From: Myotis daubentonii
Taxonomy: Eukaryota > Chordata > Mammalia > Chiroptera > Vespertilionidae
Direction of reading: 5' to 3'
Length of the DNA stretch: 64,000 bases
Assembly: GCF_963259705.1 (NCBI RefSeq)
Contig: NC_081846.1
Location: 91,958,641 to 92,022,640, forward strand
The notes beneath the pieces were generated by a model. The model made no database searches and was not told the origin of the DNA. It worked only from the letters and a program-made list of their open reading frames with translations. The position numbers and the translations under genes were made by a program. Numbering within the stretch: position 1 is the first letter of the stretch; every line of letters starts with the position of its first letter. Positions 56,357 through 64,000 of the stretch are shown here, one piece after another.

Positions 56357-57026
56357 TCAGTATTGTTCCATTGATCTATATCTCTGTTCTTCTGCCAGAA
56401 CCAAACTGCTTTGATTACAGTTGCTTTGTATCATATCCTGATATCTGGTATTGTGATTCCTCCAATTTGGTTCTTCTTTCTCAAGATTGCTCAGGGTATT
56501 CAGAGTTATTTTTGTTCCATATACATTTTGATATATTTGTTCTAGATTTGTGAAATATGCTGTTGGTATTTTAATAGGAATTACATTGAATCTATAAATT
56601 GCTTTGGGTAGTATAGACATTTTAATGATGTTAATTCTACCAATCCATGAACACAGTATATTCTTCAACTTGTTTATATCTTTCTCTATTTCTTTTTTCA
56701 ATGTTCAGCAGTTTGCCAAGTACAAGTCTTTTACCTCCTTGGTTAAGTTTATTACTAATTATCTTAATTTTTTGTTGCAAAGGTAAATGAGATTGTTTCT
56801 TTAGTTTCTCTTTCTTTGAATTCATTATTGGTGTTAAGAATACCATAGGTTTCTGGGTGCTAATTTTATATCCTGCTATGTTGCCAAATTCCTTTATTAA
56901 ATCTAGTAGTTTTTTGGTGGAGTCTTTAGGGTTTTCTATGTAAAATATCATGTGGTGTGTGAATGACAGCTTTACTTCCTCCTTTCCAACTTGGATGCCT
57001 TTTATGTTTTCTTCTTGTCTGATCAT
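56357..57026 (-). pseudogene. L1 ORF2 reverse-transcriptase fragment, catalytic site lost
   Basis: Two overlapping frames encode L1 ORF2 downstream of the catalytic centre. The first reads [17 protein letters not shown] and [12 protein letters not shown]. The second contains [20 protein letters not shown]. In active L1s the first motif contains F-A-D-D, whose two aspartates bind the catalytic metals. Here the corresponding residues are T-H-H, so this copy cannot be active. The frame breaks near 56640-56700. Confidence 0.85.
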
Positions 57027-57751
57027 GTGGCTAGGATTTCAAGTATTATGTTAAATAAGAGTGGTGAAAGTGGACATCCCTGGCTTAGTCCCGTTCTTAA
57101 GGGAAATTATTTTAGTTTTTGTCCATTGAGTATGATGTTGGCTGTAGGTTTGTCATACATGGCCTTTATTATGTCGAGGTGTGATCCCTCTATTCCCACT
57201 TTGATGAGCATTTTTATCAAGAAAGGGTGTGGGATGTTATGGAATGCTCTTTCTGCATCTATTGATATGATCATGTGATCTTTGTCTTTCCAGTTTGTTT
57301 ATGTGATGTATCAGGTTGATTGATTTGTTAATATTGTACCAGCCTTGCATCCCTGAAATAAAACCTACTTGATCATGGTGTATGATCTTTTTATATATTA
57401 TTGGATCTGATTTGCTAATATTTTGTGGAGGATTTTAGTATCTATGTTCATCAGGGATATTGGCCTGAAATTATCTTTCTTTGCAGTCTCTTCATATGGT
57501 TTTTGAATTAGGATAATGCTGACCTTAAAAAAAGAACAAGTGGTTGAAAGTCTTTCTTCCTCCTGGATTTAATATATATATATATTGAGCAGGATAGGTG
57601 TTAGTTCTTCTTAGAATATTTGGTAAAAAATCCCCTGTGAAGCCATCAAGACCAGAGATTTTGTTTTCTGGTAGTTTTTTGATTAGTGATTAAATTTTAT
57701 AAATTATAATTGCCCATTCAGTTTTTTTGATTCTTCCTGATTTAGTTTTAG

Positions 57752-57756
<5 letters not shown>

Positions 57757-57810
<54 letters not shown>
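57757..57810. repeat. (AT)n microsatellite inside L1
   Basis: About 27 uninterrupted AT units in the antisense L1 sequence. Confidence 0.95.
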
Positions 57811-57812
<2 letters not shown>

Positions 57813-58411
57813 GGAATTTTTCCATTTCATCCACATTGTTCAGCTTGTTGTCATATTGTTGTTCATAGTATTTTCTTACAATCCCTTGTATTTCTGCAGT
57901 GAAAGTTGTTAATTAACTGCTTTCATTTCAGATTTTGTGTATCTGTGTCCTCTCTCCTTGTTTCATGATAAATCTGCCTAATGGTTCATCAAATTGGTTT
58001 ATCTCAAAAGAACCATCTCTTGGCTTCATTGATTTTTGGAATTTTTTTAGGCTCTACATCATTTATTTATGCTCTAATCTTTATTATTTCCTTCCTTTTA
58101 CTTTCTTGTTGTTGTCTTTATAACTCTTTAAGTTGTAGAGTTAAATAGTTTAATATTAGTTTTTCTTCTTCTTTTGAAGTAGTACTGTAGTGCCATGAAT
58201 TTTTCTCTCAGGACTGCTTTTGCTTTTTCCCAGAGATTTGGGAAGGTGGGTCTTCATTTTCATTTGTTTCCAGGAAGTTTTTTGTTTGTTTGTTTGTTTC
58301 TTTCTTTCTTTCTTGATCTTGTTTTTAACCTCAATGTGTTTTTGATTGTTTCAATGTAGTCGATTTCTAATTTCATTCCATTATGATCTAAGAAGATGTA
58401 TGATATGATTT

Positions 58412-58880
58412 AAATGAAAAGACAGGAGGACAGTTTAAGAGAGCGGTGGGACAACATGAAACTTAATAATATTTGCATCTTAGGAGTGCCTTAAAGGGAA
58501 GAAAGTGAACAAGGTATAGAGAATTATTTGGAGAAATAATGGCAGAAAATTTCCCTAACCTGGTTAAGAAAAAAGTCACAAAAATTAAGTAGGCATAGAG
58601 AGTCCAAAGCAAGACGAACCCAAACAGGGCCACCCCCAGACAAATCATAATTAAAATGTCAAAATTTAATAAAAATAGAGTCTCTTAAAGGCAGCAAGAA
58701 AAATACAATCGGTTACTTACAAAGGAGCTCCAATAAGACTATCCAGTGATTTCTGATCAGAAACTCTATAGGCCAGAAGACATGAAATATTCAAGATAAT
58801 GAAAAGCAAGAATCTGAAAGCAAGATTCCTATATCTAGCAAGGCTATTATTCAAAACAGATGGTGAAATAAAGAGATTTC
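58412..58880 (+). pseudogene. L1 ORF1 C-terminal half, broken
   Basis: Encodes a decayed ORF1 (RNA-binding chaperone) C-terminal part. ATGGCAGAAAATTTCCC and GCCAGAAGACATGAAATATT are typical of its RNA-binding and C-terminal domains. Frameshifts and a small deletion near 58655 disrupt the frame. The N-terminal part lies downstream at 61645. Confidence 0.8.
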
Positions 58881-59011
58881 CAGACACACACACACACACA
58901 CACAAAAAGGCTGAAAGAGTCATCAACAAACCAGCACTACAGTAATACAAAGGGACTGCTGTAATTAAAAGAATATTTATGTATAGAGAGAAGCACAGGC
59001 ATAAAGAATTA

Positions 59012-60958
59012 AAATGGCAATAAATATGTAGCTATCAATAATTACCTTAAATATCAATGGATTAAATGCTCCAATCAAAAGATGTAAGGTAGCTCTATAG
59101 ATAAAAAAGCATGAACCAAATATATACTGTCTACAAGATACCCACCTCAGAACAAAAGACTCAACAGATGAAAGTGAAGGATGGAAAAAACTTATCCATG
59201 CTAATGGAAATGAAAAAAAGAAAAAAAAAGCTGACATGGCAATACTCATATCTGACAAAAATGGAATGCAAAATCAAGGCCATCACAAGGGACAATACAG
59301 AGTCTCTACATAATACTTAAGGTATTGATCCAACAAGAGGATATAACCCTGGTAAAAAATATATGCACCCAATATAGGAGCACCTAAATATATGAAAAAC
59401 TTCTAGATGATTTCAAGGGAGAGACAATAGCAATACAATCATAGTAGGGTACTGTAGCATGCCACTGACTTCACTGGATAAATCTTGCAGACAACAAATT
59501 AATAGGGAAACAGTTAATCAAAATAACACAATGGATCTGATAGATTTAATTGACATTTATAGAACACGTCAACCCAAAGCTGCAGAATATGCATTCTTCT
59601 CAAGAGCACATGTGTCATTCTCAAAGACAGACCACATGCTAGGACATAATTAGAAATAAACCACAATGAAAACACTCAAAAATATTAAAACATATGGAGG
59701 CCAAATAACATATTATTAAACAATGGATGGGTTACCAATGATATTAAAAAAAGGAAGAAAAAAACTTCCTGGAAGCAAATGAAAAATGATCACACAACAG
59801 CTCAAAATCCTGGGACACAGCAAAAGAATTTCTGAGAGGAAAGTTCATAGCACTACAGGTCTACCTCAAACAAAACAAAATAAAAACAAAAACAAAACAA
59901 AGCAGGAAAAATTAATAGTAAACTATTTAACCCCAAAACTTAAAGAATTAGAAAGAAAACAAGAAGAAAAGCCCACAATGAGTAGAAGAAAGGAAATAAT
60001 AAAGATTTGAGCAGAAATAAATGACATAGAGACTAAAAAAAAATTATAATAATCAATGAAACCAAGAACTGGTTCTTTGAAAAGATAAACAAAATTGATG
60101 GACCCTTAGCCTGACTCATCAAGAAACAAAGAGAGAAGACCCCAATCAATAAAATAAAAAATGAATGCAGTGAAATAAAAAATGACACCACAGAAATACT
60201 AAGGATTATAACAAAATATTATGAACAACTATATGTCAACAAGCTGAACAATGAGAATGAAATGGACAAATTCCTAGAAAAATACAGTCTTGCAAAACTG
60301 AATCAGGAAGAATCAGAAAACCTGAATGGGACAATTACAATTGGTGAAATTGAATCGCTAATCAAAAAACTCCCAGCAAACAAAAGCCCTAGTCCAGATG
60401 GTTTCACAGGGGAGTTTTAACAAATATTTTAAGAAAAACTAACATCTATCCTACTCAATATATTTTTTAAAAAAATCTAAGAGGAAGGAAGACTTCCAAC
60501 CACTTTTTTTTTTAAGTTCAGCATTATCCTAATTCAAAAACCAGATAAAGACACTGCAAAGAAAGATCATTTCAGGCCAATATTCCTGATGAACATAGAT
60601 GTTACAATCCTCCACAAAATATTAGCAAATCAGACCTAGCAATATATTAAAAAGATCACATACCATGACCAAGTGTGATTTATTCCAGGGATACAAAGCT
60701 GGCACAATATTCACAAATCAATGATCATGATACATCACATAAACAAACTGGAAAGACAAAAATCACATGATCATATATCAATGATGCAGAAAAAGCATTC
60801 CATAACATCCAACACCCATCTTTGATAAAAACTCTCATCAAAGTAGGAATAGAGGGATCATACCTCAGCATAATAAAAGCCTTATATGACAAGCCTACAG
60901 ACAACATCATATTCAATGGGAAAAAACTAAAACCATTTACCCTAAGAACAGGAGCAAG
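59012..60958 (+). pseudogene. L1 ORF2 endonuclease to early reverse transcriptase, broken
   Basis: Begins ATGGCAATAAATATGTAG (stop at codon 6) and follows the ORF2 order. Endonuclease: CAATGGATTAAATGCTCCAA, GATACCCACCTCAG, then CAAAGACAGACCACATGCTA. Linker. Start of reverse transcriptase: CCTAGTCCAGATGGTTTCAC, TTTCAGGCCAATATTCCTGA. Many stops and frameshifts. The catalytic FADD region is missing because the block ends before it. Confidence 0.85.
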
Positions 60959-61925
60959 GCAAATATGCCAGCCATATCTGGAGCAAGAGCACCATATCTG
61001 AGAAGAGTGCCCACAGAACATCAGGCTGTGAAAAGCAGCAGGGTTGCTGTCTGCCAGGGAGAGACAGCTGGAAATGCACAACCCTATTTAAGGGACAACA
61101 CACAAAGTTTTGTGTGCATCCACTCACATTGCACTGGAGCTGTGTGCGCAAAAGCCAGGGTTGTGGGCTCTGGGGTTAGACTTTGTAGGTAGACACCCCG
61201 GTTTCCTGTACTGAGCCCTTCCCTCACACTGCAGAGGACATCCTTCAAGGCAGACCTTTACCCTCCATGTGGCTTTTGCCTGGGGGTGAAGCAATCCACC
61301 ACCCTAATGGAAAACTCTTGCCCCACCCTGTAGTCCATAACCTAAGGCTAATCAATTCTGAATACAATCAGACTGCATGCAGAGGGGGGTCTCTGGAGGT
61401 TTTGAATGTTTCCCTGATTTAATTAGGGGCCCAGGGCTAGGGAAGCAGACCTTGATGCCCATCTTGATCCTTTCCAAAGGTACCCAGTCCCAGCAGAGGG
61501 AGCCACAAGCTGTGGAATGTTGATAGCTCCAAGCAGGGTACTTACCACTGGTCACAAACAGCATCTGACACTGTCCTGCACTAGAGATTGGCAATCATAG
61601 CAGATCTACCTAATAATAGACACAAACCCAAACAAGCAGCAGAAATGGGGAGACAAAAAATAAACAAGCCCCACATGAAAGAATAGGAGAATTCTCCAGA
61701 GGAGCTGAACAAAATTTATCAAATACAGAGTTCAGAATAATGATGACTAAAATGCTCAACAGCTTGAGGAAAGATACAGTAACTATGAAGAATGGCCTAG
61801 CGCCAATAAAGAGCACTGTGGAAAGAATACATAGCAGATTAGGGGAAGCCGAGGATCAGATCAGTGAAATAGGAGATAAAGTAGAAAAAGATCACTCAAT
61901 CAGAGAACCTAAAAGAAAAAACAAT
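60959..61925 (+). mobile_element. Sense L1 block A: 5' UTR and ORF1 start
   Basis: From 60959 to 61644 the sequence is GC-richer and non-coding, then ORF1 begins, as in an L1 5' UTR. In a normal L1 this block would lie directly upstream of block B: its end (CCTAAAAGAAAAAACAATG) leads into the start of B. Here it follows B, so the element is permuted. Confidence 0.75.
61645..61925 (+). pseudogene. L1 ORF1 N-terminal and coiled-coil part, broken
   Basis: It starts ATGGGGAGACAAAAAATAAA, with a stop at codon 14. An open frame from 61740 encodes the coiled-coil segment MMTKMLNSLRKDTVTMKNGL and GEAEDQISEIGDKVEKD, the heptad-rich region that trimerises ORF1 protein. Confidence 0.82.
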
Positions 61926-62367
61926 GTGTCCTAACATGTGGTCTACCTTTGAGAATGACCCATGTGCACTTGAGAAGAATGTATATTCTGCAGCTTTGGG
62001 GTGAAATGTTCTATCAATGTCAATTAAATCCATTCGGTCCAGTGTGTCATTTAGAGTCTCTGTTTTCTTGTTAATTTTTTTCCCCTGGAATATCTATCCA
62101 GTGAAGTTAGCAGGTGTTAAGTCCCCTACTATGACTGCATTGCTGTCAATCTCTCCCTTAGAGTCCTCCAAATTTTTTTATATATTTAGGTGCTCCTATA
62201 GTGGGTGCATATATGTTTACCAAGGTTATATCCTCTTGTGGGATTGATACATTTAGTATTATGTAGTGACCAGTATTGTCTCTTGTGATGACCTTCATTT
62301 TGAAGTCTATTCTGTCAGATATAAATATTGCTACACTAGCTTTTTTTTTCTTTTCCATCGGCATGGA
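61926..62367 (-). mobile_element. Continuation of the antisense L1 (endonuclease part)
   Basis: TGTCCTAACATGTGGTCTAC, GTATATTCTGCAGCTTTGGG, TAGGTGCTCCTATAGTGGGT, TTCTGTCAGATATAAATATT. It continues the L1 that breaks off at 58411, with roughly 30 bp missing at the junction. The element ends near 62367 within the endonuclease region, so it is 5'-truncated. Confidence 0.88.
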
Positions 62368-62759
62368 TTTTTTAAATGTAAATTTAAAATAAAATATGAA
62401 ATTAAAATGTGTGGGAAAAATGAGCATCTTTTGTGAATTGATATCATTAGGAACCAGATAAAGTGGATAATATGTGAATCTATATAAAAAGTGTCTACTA
62501 GAAGTTTCTATGTACATTTTATGACAATAATATTTAGTTTTATAAAGTTTATTTCTACTAAAAATACATATGGGAAATGAAAGGGTGTTCTTTAAATGGA
62601 GTTTTCATAATTTGATAGAAACTGACTCTGGCCCTTCAACCGTTTACTGTTTGTTTGTTTTTAATTATGCAGGCCATGCATGCAGTGTTATTTCAGAGAG
62701 GTGTGGGTATAGGGTTAAGCTTTTGAAGAACAGGCACAACATGCATAAATGCTCATCAC
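62368..62759. other. Unrecognised AT-rich DNA
   Basis: No recognised element. Confidence 0.4.
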
Positions 62760-62815
62760 TTACAGAGTGTTTCTGGAGCGCGATGCTCAATAAATGGCAA
62801 CTAGTATTATTGTTG
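62760..62815 (-). repeat. MIR end fragment
   Basis: GATGCTCAATAAATGGCAAC and TAGTATTATTGTTG resemble the antisense MIR end. Confidence 0.5.
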
Positions 62816-63045
62816 TGGCAGAATGCACAGGAACGATCAGCCAGCACTCGGAGGGAGGAGAGTCTAACCTTTATTGCAGCGCTGCTAGTCCAGGGGGATA
62901 TGACCCAGCCTGACCTGCCCACGTGGGGAGGTCTTGATATATATCCCTGCTTGTGGCGGCCCCTCAGGTGGGCTTTGCGGCTCCGCCCAGGCCAGTTAGA
63001 GCGGGGGAGTGAGATCACTGTTTAACTAGATACTGAGCTAGGCTG
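62816..63045 (-). mobile_element. Possible LTR fragment, antisense
   Basis: The minus strand has GCTGCAATAAAGGTTAGACT, a polyadenylation-type signal, with GC-rich sequence upstream of it (right on the plus strand), as in an LTR. No termini or duplication found. Confidence 0.3.
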
Positions 63046-64000
63046 TAAGCCCCCAAAGTTGCCACCCATTTTCCTTCTCATTACGTCAGAAGCTAGAAAA
63101 AGGAACCACCAGAGAGCATAACACGGACTCGTAAGAAAATGAGTGGGAAAAATAGTGTCGTGGGAAAACGGTATATAACTACATTACAACCAGGTTATTG
63201 AATTTAACACAACAGTGATAAAACAGCATGGGAACACATGCAGCTAACTCTCAGGGTAAAAAAGAAAGTCAACGTTGAAAGCCAATTTTTCTATCTATGC
63301 TATAATATACCATCTCCATAAAGTTTTTTTTTATATGTAAAAAAAAGAGACCCCAGAATTGTTATGGTAAATGACCTCCAAGACATACCATTTATAAAGT
63401 TATACAGATACAAATGATTATATGCTGATTACACTGCCTTTTTAGTAAAATAAAATACCTACTCATGCTCACATATATGGTTGTAGATGGAAAGCTACAA
63501 AAATATATATAAAGTATGTTTCCTCTTAGAGAAAGGTGCTGAGTTACTGAGTACAGGAGAAAAGGGAGATTTTACTTTTTACTGTAAATTTTAGAAATAT
63601 ATTTTCTACTATTAATATGTATTTAGAGATTTAATAATAAATTTAGTGATTGCAAGAATAGCATGGGAAAATATTAACAGAATAGTTTGATGAAAAAATG
63701 TGATATACAGTAGTCATTCACTAAAAGCTATTTCTTAAATGTAAGCAAGATAATTAGCAATTAGTATCATTTAGTTAAAGAGCTCCTTATAAACATCAGT
63801 ATCAATCAATTGTTCTATATATTAGTATCACCCTTTAAAAGCATTTGGTGAATGTCCTTAACTCCAGTAAGATTTCAGGAACACTCATTGATCTATCTAC
63901 AAGCCAAATATATTTATCAGGTACCCTCCGACTTTCCAAAATGTCTGTCCACAGCTTGGTAAGCTCAAAATGACATGCTCTGCTTCCTTTATGACTAACT
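63046..64000. other. Unrecognised AT-rich DNA
   Basis: No exon or repeat family is recognised up to the window end. Confidence 0.4.

Larger units (their letters stand above)
54995..58411 (-). mobile_element. Long bat L1, 3' end to mid-ORF2, antisense
   Basis: It runs from the 3' UTR (AATCTTTATTGTTGAAAGTG) through ORF2 towards the 5' end: TATTCCATGGTGTAGATGTA, GAAGCTTTTTATTTTTATGT, CCAATCCATGAACACAGTAT, CTTTCTGCATCTATTGATAT, and finally TTATGATCTAAGAAGATGTA. The same element resumes at 61926 after a 3.5 kb insertion. Frameshifts and stops are frequent. Confidence 0.9.
58412..60958 (+). mobile_element. Sense L1 block B: mid-ORF1 to reverse-transcriptase start
   Basis: It starts in ORF1 (AATGAAAAGACAGGAGGACA), passes the inter-ORF region with (CA)n at 58883-58903, and enters ORF2. 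It stops abruptly at 60958 after AGAACAGGAGCAAGGCAA, where an intact L1 would continue in reverse transcriptase. It is orientated opposite to the surrounding L1. Confidence 0.85.

Overview
The window looks like nuclear DNA of a bat, most likely a vespertilionid. The evidence is the combination of three repeat classes. There are many short Helitrons (5' TC, 3' CTAG preceded by a GTGCA..TGCAC hairpin, inserted between A and T). There are many tRNA-derived SINEs of the Ves type. There are SPIN-type and other hAT miniature transposons. Old mammalian repeats (MIR, MLT1, L1M) confirm a mammal. I cannot fix genus or species from sequence alone. I recognise no protein-coding exon of a host gene. Every long open frame lies in a transposon, a microsatellite or a LINE remnant. 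The window therefore reads as intergenic or deep intronic DNA.

Layout. 1-11 kb: mostly unrecognised AT-rich DNA with Ves-type SINEs, a back-to-back Helitron pair (5149-5813), one short Helitron and a GGAA microsatellite. 11.4-12.2 kb: an L1 insertion whose internal blocks are out of order. 13-18.3 kb: hAT miniature element, SINEs, a Helitron, an old L1 and an MLT1 LTR carrying two later insertions. 19.7-22.2 kb: a 2.5 kb block of four abutting Helitrons with a CA-rich minisatellite. 22.5-30.5 kb: mostly unique DNA with SINEs, MIRs and hAT or mariner-like miniature elements. 30.5-32.4 kb: a twin-primed L1, an LTR-like segment and a SINE. 32.5-39.1 kb: five Helitrons, a SPIN element, and an old L1 split by a Helitron that itself carries a Ves SINE. 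39.6-44.6 kb: old L1 fragments riddled with younger insertions. 45.8-51.7 kb: five Helitrons, one carrying a 47-bp minisatellite. 52.9-54.7 kb: SINEs, one of which contains a fragment of 5S rRNA. 55-62.4 kb: a long antisense L1 interrupted by a sense L1 fragment whose two halves are in swapped order.

Nineteen Helitron copies occupy about 8.7 kb by my coordinates, and none carries a Rep/helicase gene, so all are non-autonomous. They are not inert in sequence. Several contain a near-consensus CTCF-like core, and three share a CCAAT-type, octamer and YY1-like module near their 5' end. These, the 5S/SINE chimera and the rearranged L1s are the main points of interest. Repeat names come from recalled consensus features and not from a database search. 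Boundaries without target-site duplications or canonical termini are approximate.
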